In this document: in pieces, positions 17,221 through 26,112 of the stretch
How positions within the stretch are numbered: position 1 is the first letter of the stretch
Layout of the letters: each line of letters starts with the position of its first letter
NCBI GenBank assembly: GCA_046297495.1
Contig: JBKBIP010000023.1
Coordinates: 38,204 to 102,203, forward strand
From: JBKBIP01 sp046297495
GTDB taxonomy: Bacteria > Planctomycetota > Planctomycetia > Gemmatales > Gemmataceae
DNA length: 64,000 bases
Direction of reading: 5' to 3'
Made by a program: the position numbers and the translations under genes
The notes under the pieces: generated by a model
Seen by the model: only the letters and a program-made list of their open reading frames with translations
Database searches by the model: none
What the model was told of the DNA's origin: nothing

Positions 17221-18537
17221 ATGAATATGATCCGAAAACGTAATCTCCTTCTGACATTTACCTATTTCTCTCTCGCGGGATGGGTTTTCACTCTCCCTGC
17301 TCATGCCGCCGATTGGCCACACTGGCGCGGGCCGAACCGCAATGGCATCAGCGGCGAGTCGTCCGGCTGGGAGCAAGGGGCTTGGAAAAATCTTCAGCCT
17401 GCTTGGAAAACGAACGTCGGTATCAACGGTTCCGCGCCGTTGGTGGTCGCGGGCCGAATCTATACGCTGGGCTGGGATAACGAACAGACACACGTTTATT
17501 GCCTAGATGCTGTCAGCGGCAAGGAGGCGTGGAAACAATCGTTCCGTTGTCCCAAGTTTGGCCGGCACGCCATTGGCGATCAAGGGTTGTACTCCGGGCC
17601 GTCGTCCGCGCCAGAATTCGATGCCCAAACAGGCTATCTCTACACCCTCAGCGCTGACGGCGACTTGCACTGTTGGGACACGCGCCGCGACGGGGCCAAG
17701 GTGTGGCATCTGAACCTGTACGATGAATATGGCATTGGCCGCCGGCCACAACCGACGGCCCGGCGTGGCACGCTACGCGATTACGGCTACACCACGGCCC
17801 CCTTGGTGTATCAAGATGTGGTCATTGTGGAAGTCGGGGCCAAGGAGGGGAACCTGATGGCCTTCGCCAAGGACACCGGCCAGCGCGTGTGGGTGTCCGA
17901 GAACCAAGACCCTGCCGGCCATACCGGGGGACTGGTGCCGCTGACTGTCGAAGGGGTGCCGTGTGTCGCGGTGCTGACCATTTACAATCTCGTCGTCAGC
18001 AGGTTGGACAAGGGAAATGAAGGCCAGACCGTGGCCACGTACCCGTGGATCACCGATTTCGCCAATAACATCGCCACTCCCGCCGTGCTGGGAAATGAGG
18101 TGGTCATCACTTCCGCTTACAACAAGTTCGCCATTTGCAAGGTGCGTGTCACGCTGAAAGGGGCGGAAAAGGTGTGGGAACAGCGCCACGCTTCCGGCGT
18201 GTGCAGCCCCGTGATTCACAAGGGGAACGTCTATTGGGCCTGGCGCACGGTGCATTGCCTGGACTGGCAGACAGGTGAGCCACGCTGGATCGGCGGCAAC
18301 TACGGCGACGCTGGCTCGTGCATTGTCACCGCCGATGACCGGCTCATCATCTGGGCCAAGCGCGGTGACCTGGCTTTGGCCGAGACCGCCGAACGCTCAC
18401 CGAAGCAATATCAGGAATTATTTCGTCAAAACAATCTTACCAATAGCGACGTTTGGCCGCATGTGGCCTTGGCCGACGGCCGGCTGATTTGCAAGGATCG
18501 CAATGGGAATGTGTTGTGTTTTGTGATTGGTAAGTGA
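17221..18537 (+). CDS. Secreted PQQ-like beta-propeller protein
   Basis: 438 residues from ATG 17221 (or 17227). Both start just before a signal peptide (IRKRNLLLTFTYFSLAGWVFTLPAHA). The mature protein begins DWPHWRGPNRNGIS, the characteristic N-terminus of planctomycete PQQ/outer-membrane-assembly-like (BamB-like) propellers, and has repeats such as VYCLDAVSGKEAWKQ, LHCWDTRRDGAKVWHL and VHCLDWQTGEPRW. No catalytic residue of quinoprotein dehydrogenases was identified, so a binding or scaffold role is as likely as an enzyme. It follows the haem-motif gene by 147 bp and precedes a DUF1501 gene by 42 bp. Confidence 0.82.
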   Translation: MNMIRKRNLLLTFTYFSLAGWVFTLPAHAADWPHWRGPNRNGISGESSGWEQGAWKNLQPAWKTNVGINGSAPLVVAGRIYTLGWDNEQTHVYCLDAVSGKEAWKQSFRCPKFGRHAIGDQGLYSGPSSAPEFDAQTGYLYTLSADGDLHCWDTRRDGAKVWHLNLYDEYGIGRRPQPTARRGTLRDYGYTTAPLVYQDVVIVEVGAKEGNLMAFAKDTGQRVWVSENQDPAGHTGGLVPLTVEGVPCVAVLTIYNLVVSRLDKGNEGQTVATYPWITDFANNIATPAVLGNEVVITSAYNKFAICKVRVTLKGAEKVWEQRHASGVCSPVIHKGNVYWAWRTVHCLDWQTGEPRWIGGNYGDAGSCIVTADDRLIIWAKRGDLALAETAERSPKQYQELFRQNNLTNSDVWPHVALADGRLICKDRNGNVLCFVIGK

Positions 18538-18579
18538 TTCATCGTTTCGCACTGATTGTGTGTCTTACCGAGGTCCATC

Positions 18580-20061
18580 ATGAACGTGCCGCGTTGGTTT
18601 GCGCCGCCGCATCCGAGTTTCGCCAGTCGCCGGGAGTTTTTGCGCCGCGTTGGCAATGGGTTTGGTCTGGTGGCATTGGCCGGGTTGCTGCACGATGAGG
18701 GGTATCTCGCCACGGCGGCGCCGGCGCGGAACGCGGTCAATCCCTTGGCACCGAAGCAGCCGCAGTTTCCTGCCAAGGCCAAGTCGGTGATTTGGCTATT
18801 CATGAACGGCGGTCCCAGCCACGTCGATACCTGGGACTACAAGCCGGAGCTGGACCAGCGCGACGGTCAGGAATTACCCGGCTTCGATCCGACCACCGGT
18901 TTCTTCGTCAATCAAGTCGGCCCGTTGATGAAGTCCCCCTTCAAGTTCCGGCAGCATGGCCAATCGGGGACCTGGGTGTCCGACTTGTTCCCCCATATGG
19001 CCCAGCATGTCGATAAGATGGCCTTCTTGCATTCGTGCTGGACCGATTCCAACAATCATTCGCCGGCCCTGTTCCAGATCAATACCGGCATGGCCCGCAT
19101 GGGTTTCCCCTGTCTTGGCTCCTGGGTGACATACGGGCTGGGATCGGAGAGCCAGAACCTGCCGGCGTTCGTGGTTATGTACGACACGTTGGGCCGAGGG
19201 ATTCCCAAGGGGCACTCGCAAAATTGGGGAGCGGGATTCCTGCCGAGCATTTATCAGGGAACGGCTTTCAAGCCCCAGGGGGAACCGATGGACAATCTGT
19301 CGCGCCCCGCGGACATGACCGCCGATCAGCAGCGTCGGCAGCTCGACCTGCTGGCCCGGTTCAACCGCCGGCACCTGGAAGCCGCCCCGCCCGAACCGGA
19401 CCTGAGCGCCCGCATCGAAACCTTTGAGCTGGCTTATCGCATGCAGCTGGCCGCCCCGGAAGCGCTCGACTTGTCCAAGGAAACCGCTGCCACGCACAAA
19501 CTGTACGGCCTGGACAATCCTAAGTGTACCCACTTCGCCAAGCAATGTCTGATCGCTCGCCGGCTGGTGGAGCGCGGCGTCCGTTTCGTGCAAATCTACA
19601 GCGGCGGCATGGAGAACCAACTCAGTTGGGATGGACACGCCGACATCATCGGCAACCACGGTGGCTTCGCGCAAGAGACGGACATTCCTATCGCCGGCCT
19701 GCTCACCGACCTGGAAGCACGCGGCCTACTGGATTCCACGCTGATCATCTGGGGGGGCGAGTTTGGCCGGCTGCCAGTGTCGCAGAAAGGTCCCAAACCG
19801 GGCCGCGACCACAACCCGCATGCCTTCACGACCTGGCTGGCCGGCGGCGGCGTCCGGGGAGGCGTCCACTATGGCGCCACCGATGAACTAGGTCTCAAGG
19901 CCGTCATCGACCGCGTCAGCATTCACGATCTCCACGCCACCATCCTGCACCTACTCGGCTTCGACCACAAACGGCTTACCTATCGCTTCAACGGTCGGGA
20001 TTTTCGCTTGACGGATGTTTCGGGACGGGTGGTGAAAGAAGTAGTGGACAGTAGCCAGTAG
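18580..20061 (+). CDS. DUF1501 protein, Tat-exported, second copy
   Basis: 493 residues from ATG 18580, with GAGGT 6 bases upstream. The N-terminus ASRREFLRRVGNGFG is a twin-arginine signal followed by a hydrophobic stretch. Family motifs: VIWLFMNGGPSHVDTWDYKP, LDSTLIIWGGEFGRLP, GRDHNPHAFTTWLAGGGVRGG. It is the third gene of the second surface-protein cluster. It belongs to the longer DUF1501 subgroup that carries WDYKPEL...GQELP near the N-terminus, and so is paralogous but not closely similar to the copy at 5161-6504. Enzymatic role unknown. Confidence 0.86.
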   Translation: MNVPRWFAPPHPSFASRREFLRRVGNGFGLVALAGLLHDEGYLATAAPARNAVNPLAPKQPQFPAKAKSVIWLFMNGGPSHVDTWDYKPELDQRDGQELPGFDPTTGFFVNQVGPLMKSPFKFRQHGQSGTWVSDLFPHMAQHVDKMAFLHSCWTDSNNHSPALFQINTGMARMGFPCLGSWVTYGLGSESQNLPAFVVMYDTLGRGIPKGHSQNWGAGFLPSIYQGTAFKPQGEPMDNLSRPADMTADQQRRQLDLLARFNRRHLEAAPPEPDLSARIETFELAYRMQLAAPEALDLSKETAATHKLYGLDNPKCTHFAKQCLIARRLVERGVRFVQIYSGGMENQLSWDGHADIIGNHGGFAQETDIPIAGLLTDLEARGLLDSTLIIWGGEFGRLPVSQKGPKPGRDHNPHAFTTWLAGGGVRGGVHYGATDELGLKAVIDRVSIHDLHATILHLLGFDHKRLTYRFNGRDFRLTDVSGRVVKEVVDSSQ

Positions 20062-20150
20062 GCAGTGTTTAGCGGGCGAGCCGACGGCGCGCCACACAAG
20101 AACCCTTGATCTCTAAATTTCTGCCCCCTGCCGACTGCCCCCTGCTACCA
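20046..20150. repeat. Interspersed CAGT/GCAGTGGGC-type repeat at convergent gene ends
   Basis: The gap between the DUF1501 stop and the SDR stop holds GGACAGTAGCCAGTAGGCAGTG (20046-20067) and, inverted, CTGCCGACTGCCCCCTG (around 20130-20146). The same motif family (GGCAGTGGGCAGT and complement) occurs inside the Lhr helicase gene at 29138-29172 and 29672-29819. This points to a dispersed repeat family. Confidence 0.55.
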
Positions 20151-20954
20151 GTGCATCACAAATCCCCCATCCACATTGATAGTCTGTCCAGTGACATTTT
20201 GGGCGCGTGGAGACGCCAGGAACACGGCCATATGGGCGATGTCGGTGGCATCTTGGAAGCGAGCGAGGGGGACGACTTTGCGGATTTTCTCGCCGGCCCA
20301 TTCCTCGAAGGTAAGGCGTTTATCAGGAGGTTGCTGTTGGTTCCAGGCTTCGCAGATGGAGCGGTTCAAGGCGGTATCGACCATGCCCGGACACAGGCTG
20401 TTGACGCGGACGTTGTAGGGGGCGAGGTCCTTGGCGGCACATTGAGCGAAGTTGATCAGGGCCGCCTTGGAAGCACTGTACGGCGGATCGGTTTGCGAGC
20501 CGATTTGGCCGGCCACTGACGACAGGAAAAGCATCGTCCCGGCGCGAGCCTCGATCAACGGCGGCGCGAACGCATGGGCCACGTGGACGGCGCCGATGAC
20601 GTTCACCTCCAACACCTTGCCCCAGTCGCCGGGGGTCAGATTCCAGAAGGGGAAGCCATATTTCCCTGAACCGATCCCCACCGCGAATACCACATGATCG
20701 ACGCGGCCCAGAGTCGCTACAATGTCCCGGACTGCCTGTTGCATGGCGGCGTAGTTCGTGACATCGGCGACGATAGGGAGACAGCGAACGCCGTGCTCGG
20801 CCTGGAACCGTGCGGCGGTCTGGCTCACTTCCGCCAGCCGATCCATGACGGCGACGTTGGCTTGCTCGGCGGCGAACTGCGCGGCGATGGCTTGGCCGAT
20901 GCCGCGCGCGCCGCCGATAATGACGGCAGTTTGTCCAGATAGTTGTAGGTCCAC
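20145..20954 (-). CDS. Short-chain dehydrogenase/reductase (SDR), substrate unknown
   Basis: 269 residues starting with GTG at 20954 (CGAGGA 7-8 bases upstream). Classical SDR: GGARGIG NAD(P)-binding loop at the N-terminus, an N-A-like VFAVG segment, catalytic Ser in LFLSSVAGQIG and Tyr/Lys in YSASKAA, followed by NVRVNSLCPGMVDT. The acidic residue after beta-2 (VMDRL) suggests NAD rather than NADP preference. It ends GQTINVDGGFVMHW, the usual SDR C-terminus. The substrate cannot be assigned; the neighbours do not form a pathway with it. Confidence 0.88.
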   Translation of the reverse strand: MDLQLSGQTAVIIGGARGIGQAIAAQFAAEQANVAVMDRLAEVSQTAARFQAEHGVRCLPIVADVTNYAAMQQAVRDIVATLGRVDHVVFAVGIGSGKYGFPFWNLTPGDWGKVLEVNVIGAVHVAHAFAPPLIEARAGTMLFLSSVAGQIGSQTDPPYSASKAALINFAQCAAKDLAPYNVRVNSLCPGMVDTALNRSICEAWNQQQPPDKRLTFEEWAGEKIRKVVPLARFQDATDIAHMAVFLASPRAQNVTGQTINVDGGFVMHW

Positions 20955-21044
20955 GAGAAATCCTCGGAAGAAAACAATGATAAGGAGTATCGGCTACACC
21001 AACCTATCGAGCACGTCAGGATGGGTAGGCGTGAGGTCCGTGGC

Positions 21045-23234
21045 TTATCCCGTTCCATTCGATGAAGGTTGCTTGTCTAAGGCGTCGCCGCGCACGTCCA
21101 TGCCGAGGGCTTGTATCTGGCGTAGCAGCAGGGCGCCATGTTCCTCGGCCACGGCGAGGGTCATGGGGCCAAGGCGATCTTGAATCAGATGGCGGGTTTC
21201 GGGCCACTGCTGCAAGCCGTCGGCCAATTCGGGACTGGCGACGGTGAGCACGAGCTGGCGGCGCAATTGGCCAGGGGGCATCTGGGCGGCGAGCAGCAAC
21301 AAGCGGGCCGCTGCTGGCAATGGCTGGTCGCTACGCTGCGCGAACCAATCTTCCAGCTGTCGCAGATTGAATCCGTGACTCCGGGCGGCCGCCAGGGATG
21401 CGGGGGTCATGCGGTAGTGACGTTTGCTGCTGGCGGTCGGGTCCGAAGAGGACCGTTGCTCCGGGCACGGCTCGGCGAAGCGGCGCAGTTCCGTCTCGGC
21501 CAACAAATCGGAACGGGCTAAGTCGATGGACAAGGTTACGCCATCGTCCGCCACTTCGATGCACTTGTCGGGAGCCAGGCCGTAATCGCGCGTGCCGGTT
21601 AGGCGAAAATGGCGGAAATCGACCTCGGATTCACGGGGGACGACCGCTAGCCGGTCGGTCAGACGGGCGCCGGGCAAACCGCGATTCAGGGCGGCGTTCA
21701 GGTCCTCCGCGCTAGCGAACTCGAACAGCGTAGCCGACGGATACACGGTGATGCGCTCGCGCTTGTCGGCCCAGGTCCGTAATGAATCGATTACCGGGCG
21801 CGGCAATTCCCTCATGCCGTGGCGTTCCAGCGTCTGGCAAATCGTGTCAAAGGTTTGTCCCATCTCCAAGGCGCGATACACCGTCTCCGGACGGAGCTGC
21901 AAGGTGCAGGCGGAACTCAAGCCGGTCCAGGCGGCGAAGCGTGACAGCTCGACGATAAGGGCCGGTGTCAATCCCTGACGATAGGCCACGATTTCCAAAT
22001 TCGGCTGGACGTAGAGCGTCCGCGGAAAAGTAGCCGCCAGTTCCGGCACTGCGGCGCCGTCCAACAGCCAGCGTCCGAACGACGACAGACGAACGAGCCA
22101 TTCCCCCGCCTCCCCCTTGCCGACCTGCAACCAGCGGGCCGGATAAGCGAAGCCGAGCAAAAATCGCTCCAGAGCGTGCGCCGCCGTCTGAGCGGACTTG
22201 CTGCCCGGTATGGTTGTCCAATAAGGATGATGGGCGACGATCCACTCGGCCACCGTTTCGGGAGCGATCCAACTGTCCACCGGCAGACGCGCCAGCAGCA
22301 ACAGGGACAGCAAATAGGCGGTTGGATAGGGATTGCGGAACGTCGTTCCCACGCGCCAGCCGGTTTGCGGGTCCCACGATTCCAAGCGTGGCACCGTCTC
22401 CCACAGCGAAGCGAGCGCCGGCGTCAATCCCTCTTCCCAGCTCTCCGGCAAATCCGCGGCTTGAATTTCTCCCTCTTGCTCGCGCAGGATGCCCAGCGCC
22501 AGGGCCAGCAGCACCGCCAGCAGACTGGCATCGGGCAGCTCGGCCAAGTTGTCCGGCGAGGTCGCGTTCAGCAGGGGATCGGCGCGCAAGCGATCCAGGT
22601 CACGCTTGAAGAAATCCCCCTGCTGCGTCCGCCGCAACGGTGCGTCGGCCACCTGCTGCCACAGGGCCGCCAGCCGCAACAGCCATTCCAGACCATCCGC
22701 TTCCATCACCGGGCCGACGGGAGCGGCCGGCTCCCGCGCCAGGTCCGGCAGGCCCAGGTCCTCGTTCACCAGCCGTGCGGTGACCGCGGGATGAGCAAAG
22801 ACGAAATGCTCCGTGACGCTAGATTGACCAAGCCAGTGCTCGAAGGCGCGTAGCTTGGCGGTGGGGGGCCGCGGGGTGGACAAATCGGGATACAGCAAAC
22901 CGGACGTGAACAGCGTCATCAGCGGGTCGATGCCTTCGACGTGTCCCAGAGCGGCCAGTATTTCCAGTAAACCGCCGACCGGCCAGCGCGGTTGCCGGCT
23001 CCGGCTGATGAGACCCAACAAGCGGCGGCCAGCCAGCGGCAATTCCCGCAAGCGGCGGTCGATGACGGCGGCATTTGCCACCGTGGCCAAGCTGCGGTCG
23101 ATCAACTCCGCCGCCGGCCACTGGTTGCGCGGCTTGAACAGCTTGCCCGCGACTTCACGCAAGAGAGGTTCCCCATAACTCTCCAGCGTGTGCCGCAGAT
23201 GATCGGTCCAGTATGCGGATTGACTCGAGGACAT
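21045..23234 (-). CDS. Helicase-associated protein (XPB/Ssl2-partner type, Helicase_C_3-like)
   Basis: 729 residues from ATG 23234. Although long, it has no Walker A or DEAD box. It is a mostly helical, winged-helix-rich protein (MRELPRPVIDSLRTWADKRERITVYPSATLFEF; LYVQPNLEIVAYRQGLTPALIVELSRFA) matching the helicase-associated family usually encoded next to bacterial XPB, for example the Rv0862c/Rv0861c pair of mycobacteria. It likely binds DNA or the helicase and shapes its activity in repair or transcription-linked remodelling. It is downstream of the small GTG-start gene and the XPB-like helicase on the same strand, so the three form an operon. Confidence 0.75.
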   Translation of the reverse strand: MSSSQSAYWTDHLRHTLESYGEPLLREVAGKLFKPRNQWPAAELIDRSLATVANAAVIDRRLRELPLAGRRLLGLISRSRQPRWPVGGLLEILAALGHVEGIDPLMTLFTSGLLYPDLSTPRPPTAKLRAFEHWLGQSSVTEHFVFAHPAVTARLVNEDLGLPDLAREPAAPVGPVMEADGLEWLLRLAALWQQVADAPLRRTQQGDFFKRDLDRLRADPLLNATSPDNLAELPDASLLAVLLALALGILREQEGEIQAADLPESWEEGLTPALASLWETVPRLESWDPQTGWRVGTTFRNPYPTAYLLSLLLLARLPVDSWIAPETVAEWIVAHHPYWTTIPGSKSAQTAAHALERFLLGFAYPARWLQVGKGEAGEWLVRLSSFGRWLLDGAAVPELAATFPRTLYVQPNLEIVAYRQGLTPALIVELSRFAAWTGLSSACTLQLRPETVYRALEMGQTFDTICQTLERHGMRELPRPVIDSLRTWADKRERITVYPSATLFEFASAEDLNAALNRGLPGARLTDRLAVVPRESEVDFRHFRLTGTRDYGLAPDKCIEVADDGVTLSIDLARSDLLAETELRRFAEPCPEQRSSSDPTASSKRHYRMTPASLAAARSHGFNLRQLEDWFAQRSDQPLPAAARLLLLAAQMPPGQLRRQLVLTVASPELADGLQQWPETRHLIQDRLGPMTLAVAEEHGALLLRQIQALGMDVRGDALDKQPSSNGTG

Positions 23235-23257
23235 CGGCTCCGATTGGACTGGCAAGA

Positions 23258-23533
23258 TTAGGAAGATTTCTCCGGCGTCGCCCCCAGGACTTGCGGCGTG
23301 TGCCCCATGCTTTGCAGTTCCTGAATCACGGCCTCCACGCGACCGGGCCGGACCAACAACACGCTGTCGGTCAAGCGGCCAACGATATTCTGCGCCAGCT
23401 TCTTGCGCGCCAGCAGCTCCTCGGCCAACACGGCGTCCTCGGTCCGCACCAAGCACACCCGGCGATGCAGTTTGACCGGAATGCGGGTACCACCGGGGCG
23501 CTCGCCAACGGTTCGCTCATGAAACACGGACAC
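23258..23533 (-). CDS. Small conserved-looking protein between the two XPB-operon genes
   Basis: 91 residues, GTG start (23533, or the second GTG at 23527, which is better spaced from AAAGGAGG). It is basic at the N-terminus (GGTRIPVKLHRRVCLVRTEDAVLAEELLARKKLAQNIVGRL) and ends in an alpha/beta segment (DSVLLVRPGRVEAVIQELQSMGHTPQVLG). The spacing of 9 bp to the helicase stop and 23 bp to the next start, plus the good ribosome site, support a real gene. Family not recognised; a helicase cofactor is a reasonable guess from position only. Confidence 0.6.
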   Translation of the reverse strand: MSVFHERTVGERPGGTRIPVKLHRRVCLVRTEDAVLAEELLARKKLAQNIVGRLTDSVLLVRPGRVEAVIQELQSMGHTPQVLGATPEKSS

Positions 23534-23542
23534 TGGCCTCCT

Positions 23543-25276
23543 TTACCCCGTCTTGCGGACCTGCTCCAGCAGCTCGTTGCCATCGACGATGGAGTAACTG
23601 TACCCCTGCTCGGTGAGGAACAACTGGCGGTGGTGCGCGAAGTCGATTTCGCGCGTGTCGCGTGTCACCAAGGTGTAAAAATGAGCCACCTCGCCGCCAG
23701 CTTTAGGACGCAAGATCCGCCCCAGGCGTTGGGCCTCCTCCTGGCGCGAACCGAACGTGCCGGAAACCTGAATCAACACGTTGGCATCCGGCAAATCCAG
23801 GGCGAAGTTGCCAACCTTCGACAAGATCAAGTGCCGCAGCTCGCCGCGCCGAAAGCGGCCGTACAGATCCTCACGATCCGAGTTGGCGGTCTGCCCGGTG
23901 ATCAGCGGAATGCCGAAGCGCTTGCTCAGGTGACGCAGGTGTTTCAGATATTGACCAATGATGAGCACGCGACTGCTCGGATAATGGTCCAGCAAGCGGG
24001 CGACGACATCATCCTTGGCCGGGTTCTCGGCGGCGATGCGGAACTTGTTACGCCACTCGGCCACGGCATATTCCATGCGCAGCGCTTCGGGCAGGGCCAC
24101 GCGGATTTCCGTGCAGGTGGCCTCGGCGATCCAGCCGCGCCCTTCCAGCTCCCGCCACGGCACATCGTATTTCTTGGGACCGATGAGACTAAAGACATCC
24201 TCTTCCCGGCCATCCTCGCGGATCAGGGTCGCGGTCAACCCCAAACGGCGGCGGGCCTGAATCTCCGCCGTGACGCGAAACACCGGCGCCGGCAACAGGT
24301 GGACTTCGTCGTAAATGATCAGTCCCCAATCCCGTTGATCAAATAGCTTGAAGTGCGGAAACTCTTCCTTCTTGTCGGGGCGATGGGTGAGAATTTGATA
24401 CGTCGCCAACGTGATTGGAGCAATGTTCTTGGATTCGCCGGTGTATTCGGCGATCTGATCGTCGGGGATGTCGGTCTTGTCGAGGATTTCACGGTGCCAC
24501 TGCTTGACGGCGGTGATGCCGGTGGTCAGCACCAGGGTCGAACGCTGGCACAACGACATAGCGGCGAGGCCGACGATGGTTTTCCCTGCGCCGCACGGCA
24601 GCACCACGACGCCGCTTCCCCCCTGCACATGCCCCCCCGCGTAGAAAATATCGGCGGCTTCCTGCTGATAATCGCGCACCTGGAACGGCAAGCCGGAGCG
24701 ACACACCGCGCGTAAATTGATGGGCAGCGCCGCCCCATCGGTGTAGCCGGCCAGGTCCTCGGCGGGATAGCCGACGGCAATCAAGCCCTGTTTCAGCACG
24801 CCGCGAAAGGCCGGCTCGATCAAGAAGCTGCGGGCGTCGAGCCGTTCTCCCAGGTATTCACGCACTTTCGGCTGCCGGGCCAGCTCCTCCAGCAACGGCA
24901 GATCGTCGCACACCAGCCGCAGCTTGTCCCCTTCCTTCTCCAGCCGCACCCGCCCATACCGGCTCACGGTTTCGGCGATGTCGGTAGGGAGGTTCGTCGG
25001 CAGCGGGAACTTGCTGTACTGGGCCAGCACATCGATCATGACCTCAGCGGTCAGGCCAGCGGCGGCGGCGTTCCACAGCGACAACGGCGTGATGCGATAG
25101 GTGTGGATATGTTCCGGGCTTTTCTCCAGCTCGGCGAACGGCGCCAGGGCATCCCGCGCCTCGGCGTACAGCGGATTATCCACCTCGACCAGAACCGAGC
25201 GGTCCCCCTGAACGATGAGCGGATTGAGCGGATTGTAGGTTGCCCCAACGCTTTTCGGCTGTGCGGCTTTCGTCAT
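23543..25276 (-). CDS. XPB-like superfamily 2 DNA helicase
   Basis: 577 residues from ATG 25276 (GAGGG about 10 bases upstream); a start 33 bases further up has no ribosome site. An N-terminal helicase-C3/XPB-type damage-recognition-like region (about residues 15-200) precedes the motor: Walker A PCGAGKT (227-233), DEVH box (323-326), TAT of motif III (348-350), an XPB-type RED sequence IREDG (352-356), and motif VI QRLGRILRPK. XPB is a 3'-5' helicase/translocase of nucleotide excision repair and TFIIH in eukaryotes; bacterial homologues are thought to act in repair. It is operonic with the 91-residue gene and the helicase-associated protein. Confidence 0.92.
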   Translation of the reverse strand: MTKAAQPKSVGATYNPLNPLIVQGDRSVLVEVDNPLYAEARDALAPFAELEKSPEHIHTYRITPLSLWNAAAAGLTAEVMIDVLAQYSKFPLPTNLPTDIAETVSRYGRVRLEKEGDKLRLVCDDLPLLEELARQPKVREYLGERLDARSFLIEPAFRGVLKQGLIAVGYPAEDLAGYTDGAALPINLRAVCRSGLPFQVRDYQQEAADIFYAGGHVQGGSGVVVLPCGAGKTIVGLAAMSLCQRSTLVLTTGITAVKQWHREILDKTDIPDDQIAEYTGESKNIAPITLATYQILTHRPDKKEEFPHFKLFDQRDWGLIIYDEVHLLPAPVFRVTAEIQARRRLGLTATLIREDGREEDVFSLIGPKKYDVPWRELEGRGWIAEATCTEIRVALPEALRMEYAVAEWRNKFRIAAENPAKDDVVARLLDHYPSSRVLIIGQYLKHLRHLSKRFGIPLITGQTANSDREDLYGRFRRGELRHLILSKVGNFALDLPDANVLIQVSGTFGSRQEEAQRLGRILRPKAGGEVAHFYTLVTRDTREIDFAHHRQLFLTEQGYSYSIVDGNELLEQVRKTG

Positions 25277-25382
25277 GCCACTTGCACCCTCGCCCTGAGA
25301 TTCCATCATGGTGAAGTCTAGTAGGTTAGGCAAAACCGTGCAAGGCGAACCCAAAGCCACCCAAACTTTGGTGTTGATTGTT

Positions 25383-25404
25383 TTAGTAAACTTATGTATA
25401 CTAA
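25383..25404. promoter_or_regulatory. Palindromic AT-rich site upstream of the XPB-like operon
   Basis: TTAGTA (25383-25388) and TACTAA (25399-25404) are inverted repeats 10 bases apart, with a TATACAT-like -10 (minus strand) inside, about 107-128 bases before the helicase start. It could be an operator overlapping a promoter of the helicase operon. No matching regulator is identifiable. Confidence 0.35.
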
Positions 25405-25559
25405 GAGAAAAGGGTAGGAACAGGGTTTCATTGTTCCATTCCACCCCACCCCCCTTTTCGCGGATGACGCGCTGTCGAACTGGAAGCCCGATTGACCGCT
25501 GGCTGGCCAATACGACAGGGGAAAGCCGGGATAAGGTCCTGGATACGTCAACCAGGCAA

Positions 25560-25899
25560 GACGCCACCAACCTATTATAACAGTAGTTCCCCGCCATGCG
25601 CGCGGCTGACCATAGCTCCTTCCCCGTCAGTGGATCATACCCCTTGAGGGCATGGGGGACGGCAAAGATGAGCTGGTCTTGCATGCCGACCGGGGCGATG
25701 AGGGGCGTGGCCCGGGAGCCGGCAAGGCCACTTTCCAGCGGACGTTTTCCGTGGTACTCCACTTCAAAGGCAGTCCCTTCTCCGTGCTGACTCCCTGCCC
25801 GGTCGGTCCCCGCCAACTGGGCCAGTTCTCCGCCCAAGCCGATCCTGTCCCACTCACTCCGACCAGTAAAACGGCAAGAATTCCGTATCGTCCACGCAT
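25560..25899 (-). pseudogene. Decayed PQQ-like beta-propeller gene
   Basis: The start is intact: GGGAGGT 7-8 bases before ATG 25899, signal peptide MRGRYGILAVLLVGVSG, and the family N-terminus ENWPSWRGPTGQGVS...VRWKVALPAPG. Around 25720 the likeness jumps to another reading frame, which continues TPLIAPVGMQDQLIFAVPHALKGYDPLTGKELW, a later propeller segment of the same family; likeness is then lost by about 25560. The simplest reading is an internal deletion that removed most blades and shifted the frame, plus loss of the 3' end. An intact relative is at 17221-18537. Confidence 0.7.
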
Positions 25900-26112
25900 G
25901 ATGGTTTACCTCCCTCAAAACGGGATGTTCGCGTCAATAGCTCACTGGCTATTGTACCGTTTCACTGGCCGCCGCGCAACGGTTCGCACATTTGGCTAAT
26001 GGGTTGTCTTTATGGCATTGGGCATAACTATTGCCGAGTAGAAAGAATTCCTGTCTCGGGCAATCAATGGGAATCGATTCACCGGAAGGGACAGAAGGCG
26101 CGCGCCAACCGT
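25900..26112. other. Intergenic region, no gene seen
   Basis: About 210 bp between the decayed propeller gene and the 3' end of the Lhr helicase gene. No open frame with a ribosome site, strong hairpin or known repeat was recognised. Confidence 0.4.

Noticed and set aside
25383..25404. LexA box before the XPB operon
   Set aside because: The half-sites TTAGTA/TACTAA resemble the Xanthomonas-type box, but the spacing is different and no second copy was found to support it.
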